A stretch of DNA of 64,000 nucleotides from Aquiflexum lacus (GTDB taxonomy: Bacteria > Bacteroidota > Bacteroidia > Cytophagales > Cyclobacteriaceae): the NCBI RefSeq assembly GCF_015476655.1, contig NZ_JABFHF010000033.1, positions 1 through 64,000 of the forward strand. Direction: 5' to 3'. The notes under the pieces were generated by a model. That model did not search any database. It was not told the DNA's origin and worked only from the letters and a program-made list of their open reading frames with translations. The position numbers and the translations under genes are program-made. This document shows positions 9,298-17,520 of this stretch, in pieces (position 1 is the stretch's first letter; each line of letters opens with the position of its first letter).

Positions 9298-9957
9298 ATG
9301 ACGGACGCTGCTTATTACCTTAAGATCATATCTACCTTTTCAGTGCTTCTTCCTTTCCTTTCAGGGCTAGGATTGGGTATGCATAAGCTTAAGCCATACC
9401 CGCTGTTTTTGGTCTTTCTGTTTTTTGGATTTCTGATTGATCTAACCGGTTGGTACATGTATATCACGAACAATACCCAAGGAAATTGGTTTTTTCGCTA
9501 TGCTTATAGTTTGGTGGAACCGCTATTTTACTTTTGGTGGATCGGGTATTTCAGCCAAAGCAAGGTCGTTGTCAAATTGACCAAGATTTTCATGCTACTC
9601 AGTTTTCTGTTTTGGCTATTGATCATTTTTTATCAACCTGCCTTTTCTACCTATTACATCTTCACAGAGGTAAGTTTGGCCTTTTTTGCGGGGTTCTTGG
9701 TATTGGAGATAGTGGAAGGGAAAAAAGAAAAATCCCTTCCATTATCCTTCTGGATAGTTTTTGGAATCTTTTTTTACAACTTCTGCACCTTTTTTGTCAA
9801 AGGCCTCCTCAACACCCAAATCGCCACTGATCTGTGGTTTATCCAAAATGTAGTCAATATCATAACCAATTTGATTTTTGCCTTGGGATTTTGGATGGGG
9901 AGATCGGGTCAGCTTAGTAATATAGTTTTAACAAAACACGGATTCAGAAGAAAATAG
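9298..9957 (+). CDS. Polytopic membrane protein of unknown function
   Basis: About 219 residues from ATG 9298 (MTDAAYYLKIISTFSVLLPF). The open frame could begin at a TTG at 9259, but the ATG fits the first membrane segment better. About seven hydrophobic segments are visible, with aromatic-rich stretches such as YSLVEPLFYFWWIGYF. The overall look matches small 7-TM proteins common in Cytophagales that lack an assigned function. It ends in a basic tail (KHGFRRK), suggesting a cytoplasmic C-terminus. Confidence 0.7.
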   Translation: MTDAAYYLKIISTFSVLLPFLSGLGLGMHKLKPYPLFLVFLFFGFLIDLTGWYMYITNNTQGNWFFRYAYSLVEPLFYFWWIGYFSQSKVVVKLTKIFMLLSFLFWLLIIFYQPAFSTYYIFTEVSLAFFAGFLVLEIVEGKKEKSLPLSFWIVFGIFFYNFCTFFVKGLLNTQIATDLWFIQNVVNIITNLIFALGFWMGRSGQLSNIVLTKHGFRRK

Positions 9958-10132
9958 TCCGGCTTTCTTACCTTAAAACCTTGCAAGGTTTAAACTTTTA
10001 AATCCATTTTTCTATTTTTCGAATTCTAGACATCAACGAATTGAACATTCCCTAACCTTAGAACTTTCTTAAACCTTCGAACCAAAACCAAAAATTCCGA
10101 TATTTTTACTTTCCAAATATTGGTCCCCAACT

Positions 10133-11464
10133 ATGAAACTTTCCTTCCCCCACCCCATGATCATCATGTTGGCATTTGTAGTGCTGGCAACAATATTGAC
10201 TTATCTGATACCTGCAGGTTCTTATGACAGGGTGTTGGATGAAGAGACAGGAAGGGAAGTGGTAGTTCAGGGCAGTTACAAAACATTGGAAAATCAACCG
10301 GTGGGTATTGGGAAAATGTTTCTCAGTGTCCCGGAGGGTATTATTGAAGGTGTAGAAGTAGTTGTATTGATCTTGATTATCGGTGGGGCGTTTTATGTGG
10401 TGGACAAAACAGGTGCATTTAAATCCGGATTGGAAGCCTTGATTCACCGGTTCAAAAACGGCAAAACCTTTTTACTGGCATTGGTTGGAATACTGTTTGC
10501 CACAGCAGGGACCCTGAACGGACTGCAGGAAGAAATCATCGCCATGGTTCCGGTGTTGTTGATCCTCAGCCGTAAGATCGGATATACCAAAATAGCAATT
10601 GTCGGTATTTGTCTCGGTTCCGCAATCATCGGCGGAGCATTTGGACCGACCAATCCATTTTCAGTAATCATTGCCCAAAAAGTAGCCGAAGTACCGGTTT
10701 TTTCAGGAGGCATGTACCGAATGGTCTTTTTTATAATTGCTTTAAGCTTTTGGATTTTTTATATGGTCAAATATGGGAAAGATATTTCTTTTGACACTTC
10801 AGGAGAGAGCGAAATCCCAAGTAAACTATCCATTTCCCATAGCCTTATCCTTGTTTTGGTCGCAATTACATTTGCGGTTATGATTTATGGATTAAGCAAT
10901 TGGGAATGGGACTACAATGAAATGTCTGCCATATTTTTTGCATTGGGACTGTCAGCAGGAATCATCGGTAAATTGGGAATCAACGGTACTGCCAAAGCCT
11001 ATGCAGAGGGGTTTGCAGAATTGATTTTTGCAGGGATCATCGTTGGGTTGGCGAGAAGTATCTATTTGGTATTGCAGGAAGGGCAGATCATTGATACCAT
11101 CATCTATGCGCTTTTTAATCCATTAGAACACCTACCCTTAGGACTTTCGGCTTTTGGGATGATGATTGCACAGGCTTTGCTGCATATTCCAGTTCCCAGT
11201 ACCTCAGGACAGGCTGTTTTGACCATGCCTTTGCTGACTCCAATAGCCGATCTGATCGGAATGTCAAGACAGGTGGTAGTATTGGCCTATCAATATGGTG
11301 CGGGGATTATGGATTTGGTTACTCCCAGTAATGGCGGTCTGATGGCGATCCTTGCGGCAGCCAGTATATCTTACAAAGATTGGATCCAATTTGCATGGAA
11401 ACCAATTTTGGTCATTTTTGCTTTTGCCGGGATTTCAGTGGTATTGGGGATATTTATCCTTTAA
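10133..11464 (+). CDS. YfcC-family (DcuC-like) inner-membrane transporter
   Basis: 443 residues and about 11-12 membrane segments. The start MKLSFPHPMIIMLAFVVLAT, the early motif TYLIPAGSYDR and later GGAFGPTNPFSVIIAQK and PSTSGQAVLTMPLL are typical of the YfcC/DcuC-type carrier family. Members carry C4-dicarboxylates, basic amino acids or short-chain acids, and the substrate cannot be told from sequence. It stands alone: neighbours are a membrane protein of unknown function upstream and a toxin-antitoxin cassette downstream. Confidence 0.85.
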   Translation: MKLSFPHPMIIMLAFVVLATILTYLIPAGSYDRVLDEETGREVVVQGSYKTLENQPVGIGKMFLSVPEGIIEGVEVVVLILIIGGAFYVVDKTGAFKSGLEALIHRFKNGKTFLLALVGILFATAGTLNGLQEEIIAMVPVLLILSRKIGYTKIAIVGICLGSAIIGGAFGPTNPFSVIIAQKVAEVPVFSGGMYRMVFFIIALSFWIFYMVKYGKDISFDTSGESEIPSKLSISHSLILVLVAITFAVMIYGLSNWEWDYNEMSAIFFALGLSAGIIGKLGINGTAKAYAEGFAELIFAGIIVGLARSIYLVLQEGQIIDTIIYALFNPLEHLPLGLSAFGMMIAQALLHIPVPSTSGQAVLTMPLLTPIADLIGMSRQVVVLAYQYGAGIMDLVTPSNGGLMAILAAASISYKDWIQFAWKPILVIFAFAGISVVLGIFIL

Positions 11465-11513
11465 ACTTCTTTTTCTTTCTGATATAGAATGTTGGCAAAC
11501 ATTTGAAAAACCG

Positions 11514-11552
11514 AAAAATGTTTACATTTAACGAAACATTTTTGTAGCTTTG
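11514..11552 (+). promoter_or_regulatory. Likely HigA operator and -7 box
   Basis: AAAAATGTTT (11514-11523) and AAACATTTTT (11534-11543) form a perfect 10-bp inverted repeat. It lies directly upstream of TAgcTTTG (11545-11552), which matches the Bacteroidota -7 consensus TAnnTTTG. The toxin frame starts 25 bp later. HigA-type antitoxins usually repress their own promoter through such palindromes, so autoregulation is the natural reading. No convincing -33 box was seen. Confidence 0.5.
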
Positions 11553-11576
11553 ATTCATGATTTTATTTAAAAATGA

Positions 11577-11918
11577 ATGATAAAACGATTTGAGACTATA
11601 CTTTTAGAAGATGCCTTTAAATTTGTCCAAAATCAAGACTTAAAGGTCAGAAAGTAAATATTTCAGAATATAAGGAGAGCCGAGCAAAATTCTGACCCTA
11701 AATTCTTTAAAAAACTCACTAGTGAAATTTGGGAATTTAGAACTTTATATTCAGGAATTCAATACAGACTTTTGGCATTTTGGGACAAAGAGGACAAAAC
11801 TGAAACTCTTGTTTTCGCTACACACGGAATCATTAAGAAAACCAGTAAAGTGGATAAAAAAGAGATTGACAAAGCCGAAAATATTAGAGCAAATTATCTA
11901 AAAAACAAAAATAAATGA
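11577..11918 (+). pseudogene. higB: HigB-type (Gp49-like) toxin with one in-frame stop
   Basis: The frame from ATG 11577 to TGA 11916-11918 has 113 sense or stop positions and is broken only by TAA at codon 27 (11655-11657). Before the stop: MIKRFETILLEDAFKFVQNQ DLKVRK. After it: IFQNIRRAEQNSDPKFFKKL, then EIWEFRTLYSGIQYRLLAFW and a THGIIKKTSK segment. This is the conserved body of phage-derived Gp49/HigB mRNA-cleaving toxins. No ATG follows the stop in this frame, so a shorter toxin is unlikely. A single base change (for example AAA to TAA) would explain it. The frame overlaps the antitoxin start by 4 bp (ATGA), the normal arrangement. Confidence 0.85.
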
Positions 11919-12202
11919 AAAGTTACAAATTAGATGAAGCGGAAGACCTTTTAATTGCGAAAAAAGGAACTTTAGAAAGGGAAGAATATGAATTTGAGCT
12001 TAAACTTGAACTCATAGGCGATATGATTAAAATTGCCCGAAAAAAGAAGAATTTGACTCAAGAGCAATTAGGCGAATTAGTGGGAGTAAAAAAAGCACAA
12101 ATTTCAAGATTAGAAAATAGTATCGGAAATGTGACTTTTGAGACGGTAATGAGGATTTTTAATGCTTTGGGGGCAAAATTGAATTTAAACCTACAAATCT
12201 AA
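11915..12202 (+). CDS. higA: HigA-type antitoxin, XRE-family HTH
   Basis: 95 residues. The HTH_3/XRE domain lies at about residues 35-90: IKIARKKKNLTQEQLGELVG, then KKAQISRLENS. The N-terminal about 30 residues resemble the part that neutralises Gp49-like toxins. The ATG overlaps the toxin stop. The gene is intact whereas its toxin is not, so it is now probably an orphan repressor of its own promoter, possibly protecting against related toxins (inference). Confidence 0.88.
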   Translation: MKSYKLDEAEDLLIAKKGTLEREEYEFELKLELIGDMIKIARKKKNLTQEQLGELVGVKKAQISRLENSIGNVTFETVMRIFNALGAKLNLNLQI

Positions 12203-12235
12203 AAAAACGATTTGCCAACATCACCTTGGATACAG

Positions 12236-12259
12236 CCTGTCTGCTGAAAGGCAGACGGG
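12236..12259. repeat. Strong hairpin, REP-like
   Basis: CCTGTCTGC (12236-12244) pairs with GCAGACGGG (12251-12259) around TGAAAG, giving nine pairs with one G-U. No T-run follows on either side, so it is not a typical terminator. It lies just outside the right arm of the cassette inverted repeat. A dispersed palindromic element is the best guess. Confidence 0.55.
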
Positions 12260-12469
12260 CGGTTCCGAGTAACCATGAAAATCATTTGGTTCTACCCATA
12301 TTTTATCCCCCGAAAACATCGGGATCTTCGACCTAAAGGGACTTTTGGTAGTTTAGTATTCAATGCTAGATAATCCTTTGTTTCCAAGCATTTCTGGTAA
12401 ATAAGGAAATATGGAATAACTTTAAGCAACAAAAAATTCATACCAATTATACCTACAAATAACATTTAA

Positions 12470-13486
12470 ATGAAAATCAACGACCAACAACCTCTTCCAA
12501 ATTATATCGCCAATGAAACCCGTTATGACCACATGCCATTTAGAAGATGTGGTAAAAGCGGTATTCAACTTCCTTTGATTTCATTGGGCCTTTGGCATAA
12601 TTTCGGGCACAATGCTGATTTCAAAAATGCACGAACTATTCTGCGTCAGGCTTTTGATTTTGGCATCACCCATTTTGACCTGGCCAATAATTATGGTCCT
12701 CCTTATGGATCTGCTGAGGAAAATTTTGGCAGAATCATGGAAAAGGACTTCAGACCCTACCGGGATGAGTTGATTATCTCTACCAAAGCAGGATGGGATA
12801 TGTGGCCGGGACCTTATGGGAATTTGGGTTCAAGGAAATACCTAATCGCCTCTCTTGATCAAAGTCTAAAAAGAATGGGTTTAGATTATGTGGATATATT
12901 TTACCACCACCGACCAGACCCAGAAACACCATTGGAAGAGACCATGGGAGCTTTGGATCATATTGTCAGGCAAGGCAAAGCGCTTTATGTGGGCATTTCT
13001 CAATACAGCGCTGAGGACACAGCCAAAGCCCATCAGATATTAAAAGACTTGGGCACTCCCTTATTTATCCATCAACCCCGCTACAGCATGTTTGACCGTT
13101 GGGTAGAAAATGGACTTTTGGACGTCATTGGTGAAAAGGGCGTTGGTTCAATCGCTTTTTCTCCCTTGGAACAGGGAGTATTGACAGACAAATATCTGAA
13201 AGGAATTCCTGAGGACAGCCGGATAGCTAAAGACGGCAGGTATCTCAAAGAAAGTCAGATTTCTGATGAAGTATTGTCCAAAGTAGGTGCACTGAATAAA
13301 ATCGCCTTGAACCGTGGTCAAAGCCTGGCCCAAATGGCCATTGCATGGTTATTGAAAGACGAAAGGGTTACCACGGTTTTGGTTGGGGTCAGCAAACCCG
13401 AACAATTGGCTGATAATGTGAATGCCGTAAAAAATCTGAATTTCACCGAGTCAGAGTTAAAGGAAATCGAGAAGATATTGGTTTAA
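12470..13486 (+). CDS. Aldo/keto reductase, YghZ-type
   Basis: 338 residues. The catalytic tetrad can be read as D70 and Y75 (HFDLANNYGPPYGSAEENFG), K106 (STKAGWD) and H146/H147 (FYHHRPD). These sequences are characteristic of the E. coli YghZ (L-glyceraldehyde 3-phosphate reductase) subfamily, NADPH-dependent enzymes acting on small aldehydes such as L-GAP and methylglyoxal. The protein is cytosolic, of normal length, with no signal peptide. It stands alone between the toxin-antitoxin cassette and a repeat-rich gap. Detoxification of reactive aldehydes is the likely role. Confidence 0.9.
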   Translation: MKINDQQPLPNYIANETRYDHMPFRRCGKSGIQLPLISLGLWHNFGHNADFKNARTILRQAFDFGITHFDLANNYGPPYGSAEENFGRIMEKDFRPYRDELIISTKAGWDMWPGPYGNLGSRKYLIASLDQSLKRMGLDYVDIFYHHRPDPETPLEETMGALDHIVRQGKALYVGISQYSAEDTAKAHQILKDLGTPLFIHQPRYSMFDRWVENGLLDVIGEKGVGSIAFSPLEQGVLTDKYLKGIPEDSRIAKDGRYLKESQISDEVLSKVGALNKIALNRGQSLAQMAIAWLLKDERVTTVLVGVSKPEQLADNVNAVKNLNFTESELKEIEKILV

Positions 13487-13598
13487 AGCTTAGAACCGAG
13501 ATGCGATAGCCTAGAAGAAGGGGGTTCGTCATTGCGATTCCTCAATATTTTTAAAATGTTCAGAATAGGAAATGACATTGGGTTCTGTGTCATCCCGA

Positions 13599-13896
13599 GT
13601 GGAGAAAATTGGCATTTTCAGAAAGGGGAATGACATCAAGACGTGCAGCAGACCTCTCCTGACGTCGAGGTGACAAGGCAAGGTTCTTCCTGGACTTGAA
13701 TGCTATTTGTAGTTCGAAACTATCAATTTACAAATCTGTCATTGGTAGTGGAGAAAATTTGGCATTTACAGAAAGGAAATGACATCAAAATGGGCAGTAG
13801 ACCTCTCCTGACGTCGAGGTGACAAGGCAAAGTTTTATTATAGATTTAATGCTATCTGTAGTTCTAAACACTCGATTTCAAAATCTGTCAATGGTA
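13599..13896. repeat. 149-bp direct repeat, two copies
   Basis: Copies at 13599-13747 and 13748-13896 share gtggagaaaattTGGCAT, the exact block GACCTCTCCTGACGTCGAGG with following TGACAAGGCAA, and TGTAGTT...AATCTGTCA. The start of a third copy (GGTAGTGGG) follows. The upstream string TGTCATCCCGAGTGGAG resembles a dispersed element seen in many Bacteroidota intergenic regions (recollection). No open frame spans the copies, so they are non-coding. Confidence 0.8.
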
Positions 13897-13933
13897 GTGG
13901 GCTAGCTCTATTGTTTAAACAAAAAAAATGATG

Positions 13934-14009
13934 GAACCACAAAAGTGCCAAAAGAACACAAAAGATACTGAATATAGTCTTTTGTTACCTTTTGTTCCTT
14001 TTGTGGTTC
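13934..14009. repeat. 76-nt imperfect palindrome
   Basis: GAACCACAAAAG (13934-13945) pairs with CTTTTGTGGTTC (13998-14009). Inner arms CAAAAG/CTTTTG (13949-13954 with 13989-13994) and CAAAAGA/TCTTTTG (13959-13965 with 13978-13984) also pair, giving about 25 base pairs with two small internal loops. It resembles a MITE- or REP-like dispersed palindrome more than a terminator, since no T-run follows and no gene ends close by. Confidence 0.7.
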
Positions 14010-14094
14010 AAATTAAATCCCCTATGTGATTATCTGCTGGAGAGCAAAGCTGAGATATTAGAAGAGATATGTGAATTACAATAAATCTCAATGT

Positions 14095-14886
14095 TTAACG
14101 AATGGCATTTTCCAAGGTAGCCAAATAAATGAATTTTTGATCGCGGGATTTCAGACCTTTTTCCTGTGCGGCCCGCTGTTCTGCGGTGGATTCCATATCC
14201 TCATATTCCTGCGCATTGAAAAACTGAACATAATCTTTGTAAATGTTCATGGTCAGGTGGGTTGATTTAGCTTCACTACCCATTGGCAGGGCTGTTCTCA
14301 GTAAACTCCAACTCCCCATCAAACCTTTTTCAATTCTGTTTTGATGAATGGGTAAAAATACTTCCTTCTCAGCTTTTTCATATTCATTAAACTTTCCTTC
14401 CACTGCCTTCATCAGGTCAAAAGAGGCTAGCGTTCCGGCTCTTAATTGAAAATTGTCTTTTGTTGAAGCAATTTCCTGCATATAAGCTCTTTGCGCTAAA
14501 TCTCTATTTTGAATGGCATCATCAAATTTTTCCTTCACTTGTTTTTCTGTGAGGTGCGGGTAAGCAATCATGGCATATCTCACCATATCTTCCTCCGAAA
14601 GCCCGCTCATCATGGAAACAGGGTCTTTGAAATAAGTAATGGTGATGTATTGGAATTCACTAGGATCGGCTCCGGATTGCAAAGACCAAAAATCCCAACC
14701 TTGGATTTTTTTATCATTTACAGCAGCGCGATATACCTTATCCATAAAATCTTTAAACTCAATAAAATCATAAGTTTGATTGGATTCCACTTTGAAGAAT
14801 TCAAAAACCAAATAACGTGTCTGTTGGGCATTGGCCAAACTGAAGGCAAAAATACCCAGGAACAATAGAATACTTATTTTTTTCAT
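14095..14886 (-). CDS. Secreted protein of unknown function
   Basis: 263 residues with signal peptide MKKISILLFLGIFAFSLANA-QQ. The mature part is soluble and rich in Glu, Lys and aromatics, with patterns reminiscent of dimeric alpha-beta barrel folds (YLVFEFFKVESNQ, HLTMNIYKDYVQFFNAQEYE), but no family is certain. It is transcribed alone, ending next to the repeat-rich gap. Probably periplasmic. Confidence 0.75.
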   Translation of the reverse strand: MKKISILLFLGIFAFSLANAQQTRYLVFEFFKVESNQTYDFIEFKDFMDKVYRAAVNDKKIQGWDFWSLQSGADPSEFQYITITYFKDPVSMMSGLSEEDMVRYAMIAYPHLTEKQVKEKFDDAIQNRDLAQRAYMQEIASTKDNFQLRAGTLASFDLMKAVEGKFNEYEKAEKEVFLPIHQNRIEKGLMGSWSLLRTALPMGSEAKSTHLTMNIYKDYVQFFNAQEYEDMESTAEQRAAQEKGLKSRDQKFIYLATLENAIR

Positions 14887-15111
14887 TGTCTGATTATTTT
14901 AAGTTTTACATCATCTGATAACTATTCCGTAAAATTTAGGAATTATATTTTGAATTTTATAATATTATCAATCTTTTTTTTAAGTAAATTACTACTTTGG
15001 TAAAATACTCTCTTTTTAAGTTTAATTTTACGCTTTTTAAACCTCATAAAAAGTTAAGCATTAGGAATAAAAGCCATATCTTCCTACATTTTGCATTAAA
15101 ATCAAAAAACC

Positions 15112-16236
15112 ATGAAACTATCAAGAAGACAATGGTTGAAAAGTGCCTCATTTGTAAGTGGTACAGCTTTGTTTACAGGAACTGGGGCAATCTCTGCCCT
15201 ATCAACCGAAGAAGTCAGAAAATTCAATCCCAGGCCACTTGATTCTTTAATCAGATTAGGATCCAATGAAAATCCTTATGGCCCCTCTCTCAAGGTAAGG
15301 AAAGCTATGGAACAAGCCTTTGATCTAGGTTGTAGGTATCCATGGTCTTTTAATTCGAGTCTTCAAAAAATGATAGCGGAAAAAGAAGGCGTTCCGACTG
15401 ACCATATTGTACTTGTCGCAGGTTCAACAGAAGGACTGAAAATAACCGGAATTACTTATGCTGGTCCCGGGGACGAAATTATTTCAGGACTACCCACTTT
15501 TCTTTCCTTAATGACCTACGCTGAGACCTGGGGTGCTACGATCAATTGGGTTCCTTTGAACAAAGATTTGAATTATGATCTTCAGGAAATTGAAAAACGG
15601 GTTTCCTCCAAAACAAAACTTGTTTTTTTATGTAACCCCAATAATCCAACAGGAAAACTGCTTCCTGCAAATGAAGTACTTGACTTCTGCAATGCTGTCA
15701 GCAAAAAAACAATGGTATTCAGTGATGAGGCCTATTGTGACTATATCGAGGATCCAAATTACCCCTCAATGACCCAATTGGTGAAGGAGGGCAAAAACGT
15801 GATCGTCTCAAAAACACTTTCAAAGGTATATGGATTGGCAGGGATAAGATTGGGTTATTTGGTGGCAAGACCGGATATAGCAGCAAAACTATCTGAAAGG
15901 GTGGTAGCGAATACCAATATTATGGCGATTGAAGCAGGAAAGGCGGCATTGCTAGACGACGAGTTTTATCAATTCAGCTTAAGTAAAAACAAAGAGGCTA
16001 GGAATTTGATCGAATCGACCTTAGATCAATTGAAACTCCCCTTTCTACCCTCCCAAGCCAATTTTGTGTTTTTTCATGCCAACCAAGATGCAACCTCCCT
16101 TGCAAAGAAAATGCTTGCAAAAGGAATCATTGTTGGTCGTCCATTCCCCCCCTTCAATGATTGGTGCAGGGTAAGCACAGGTACGATTGAGGAAGTACAG
16201 CTTTTCAATAATGCACTGATCGAAACTTTGGGTTAA
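15112..16236 (+). CDS. HisC-like PLP aminotransferase with a Tat signal
   Basis: 374 residues. The N-terminus MKLSRRQWLKSASFVSGTAL contains the twin-arginine motif SRRQWLK followed by a hydrophobic stretch, so export of the folded, cofactor-loaded enzyme is predicted. The rest is a class I/II aminotransferase close to histidinol-phosphate aminotransferase: LGSNENPYGPS near 49-59, NPNNPTG 175-181, D205 in SDEAY, Schiff-base K238 in SKTLSKVYGLAGIRLGY. HisC itself is cytosolic and no other his gene is nearby, so a biosynthetic role is unlikely and the exported substrate is unknown. A GNAT gene follows after 13 bp. Confidence 0.88.
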   Translation: MKLSRRQWLKSASFVSGTALFTGTGAISALSTEEVRKFNPRPLDSLIRLGSNENPYGPSLKVRKAMEQAFDLGCRYPWSFNSSLQKMIAEKEGVPTDHIVLVAGSTEGLKITGITYAGPGDEIISGLPTFLSLMTYAETWGATINWVPLNKDLNYDLQEIEKRVSSKTKLVFLCNPNNPTGKLLPANEVLDFCNAVSKKTMVFSDEAYCDYIEDPNYPSMTQLVKEGKNVIVSKTLSKVYGLAGIRLGYLVARPDIAAKLSERVVANTNIMAIEAGKAALLDDEFYQFSLSKNKEARNLIESTLDQLKLPFLPSQANFVFFHANQDATSLAKKMLAKGIIVGRPFPPFNDWCRVSTGTIEEVQLFNNALIETLG

Positions 16237-16249
16237 CAGGTTTAAGACA

Positions 16250-16810
16250 ATGATTGATTTTGAATTAAGGCTAGAAAACGAATATATTTTGTTAAGGCCA
16301 ATCGAGGAAAAAGACCTTCCCGAACTTTTATTATTGACTTCAATACCTGACATGTGGAGATTTTATACGCATGATCTTTCCAGTTTGGAAGGAATAAGAG
16401 GATGGGCAAAACCTGCACTTGATAAGGAAAGACTACAATTTGTCATCATTGACAAAAATTCGCAGCAGTTGGTTGGTGCTACGGCATTTGGAAATATATC
16501 CCAAAGAGATAAACGGCTTGAAATCGGGTGGACTTGGCTAGGCCGGGAATTTCAGGGGACAGGAATAAACAATCAGGTTAAGAAACTCATGTTGTCCCAT
16601 TGTTTTGAGGTTTTAGAATTAGAACGAGTGGAATTCAAAACTGACGTACTGAATTTACAGGCAAGAAAATCATTGAAAAATATCGGTGCTATCGAAGAGG
16701 GCGTTTTGAGGAGCCATACCCTTATGACCAAGGACCGTAGGAGAGACACCATTTATTACAGTATTCTGAAATCTGAATGGAATTATGTCAAAAGAGAAAA
16801 TGACTGGTAA
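16250..16810 (+). CDS. GNAT acetyltransferase, RimJ/RimL-like
   Basis: 186 residues. It starts MIDFELRLENEYILLRPIEE, the usual opening of acetyltransferase_3 family members. Conserved elements include a beta-4/5 region (KRLEIGWTWLGREFQGTGIN) and the late strand LELERVEFKTDVLN-QARKSL. Acetyl-CoA is the donor. The acceptor is unknown: proteins, tRNA or small amines are all possible. It starts 13 bp after the exported aminotransferase and is probably co-transcribed, although a cytosolic GNAT and an exported enzyme would not meet. Confidence 0.85.
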   Translation: MIDFELRLENEYILLRPIEEKDLPELLLLTSIPDMWRFYTHDLSSLEGIRGWAKPALDKERLQFVIIDKNSQQLVGATAFGNISQRDKRLEIGWTWLGREFQGTGINNQVKKLMLSHCFEVLELERVEFKTDVLNLQARKSLKNIGAIEEGVLRSHTLMTKDRRRDTIYYSILKSEWNYVKRENDW

Positions 16811-16833
16811 TAAATAATAAACTATCCACTTAA

Positions 16834-17466
16834 ATGCTTTTATTGAATTATTCGCCATCAACCTTGCGATTTAGAATACTCATATTATGTATGGGTTTTA
16901 CGCTCCTTTTCTCAAGCTGCAGCCTATCTACCATTGAAGAACTTCAGACAAGCAAAGACAATTTCTTACTGATTGGAGATCAACCCATCAGTTTTTTTTC
17001 TGCAAAAATCACCCTGTTACGACCTGTTGACGTGGCAGAAGCAAATGGACATTATTGGGCCAATCTCGAATTGTCGACAGATGTGGAATTTAGAACACCC
17101 TTCATTCCAAATTCAAGTATAATCACTATTGGTGTACACGCTGTTTATGATGGTGAAAGTCTCCCAAAATTCCCCTTGAAGAATGGAGATTACAAAGTCT
17201 TTTCTGCTTCTGGAATTACTGACCAGGAAATTTTTCCAACCTTGGTAGGAAAAAATTTTACCATCGGTCCTATAATCTCTTTAAGCTATATTCCCAATGA
17301 TTTAACTTTTGCGACATTTCATAATGCCGAAAGCGGTACGGTTAACTTGACCTTTGATCTGGCTAAAAACAGGGTGATTGTTAAACATAACTGGACAACC
17401 ACAGATGGTATAAAAATATCAGGAACAAATAATTTGCCGATTGATTTATCAGCATTTGTTCCCTAA
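16834..17466 (+). CDS. Putative lipoprotein of unknown function
   Basis: 210 residues. A hydrophobic N-terminus ends in a lipobox-like LLFSSCS, so lipid attachment at that Cys is predicted. The mature part is beta-rich with no recognised domain (DNFLLIGDQPISFFSAKITL). It lies 23 bp after the GNAT gene. An internal ATG at 16891 (MGFTLLF...) would give a more ordinary lipoprotein signal length and may be the true start. Confidence 0.7.
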   Translation: MLLLNYSPSTLRFRILILCMGFTLLFSSCSLSTIEELQTSKDNFLLIGDQPISFFSAKITLLRPVDVAEANGHYWANLELSTDVEFRTPFIPNSSIITIGVHAVYDGESLPKFPLKNGDYKVFSASGITDQEIFPTLVGKNFTIGPIISLSYIPNDLTFATFHNAESGTVNLTFDLAKNRVIVKHNWTTTDGIKISGTNNLPIDLSAFVP

Positions 17467-17470
17467 AAAA

Positions 17471-17500
17471 AAGCCTGCCAGATGAAAATCAAGCAGGCTT
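17471..17500. terminator. Bidirectional rho-independent terminator
   Basis: AAGCCTGC (17471-17478) pairs with GCAGGCTT (17493-17500). T-rich sequence follows on the plus strand and A-rich sequence precedes it. It separates two convergent genes. Confidence 0.8.
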
Positions 17501-17520
17501 TTGTTACCAAAATATTCCTT

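Larger units (their letters stand above)
11489..12221. mobile_element. HigBA cassette bracketed by an 11-bp inverted repeat
   Basis: ATGTTGGCAAA at 11489-11499 and its exact reverse complement TTTGCCAACAT at 12211-12221 flank the toxin-antitoxin pair and little else. No transposase is present. The arrangement looks like a small inserted cassette. Chance occurrence of two 11-mers at these positions is unlikely but cannot be excluded without genome-wide counting. Confidence 0.45.

Noticed and set aside
11489-12221. Integron-like attC reading of the GTTGGCA/TGCCAAC arms
   Set aside because: The arms do not fit the GTTRRRY core, there is no folded attC structure, and no integrase is nearby.
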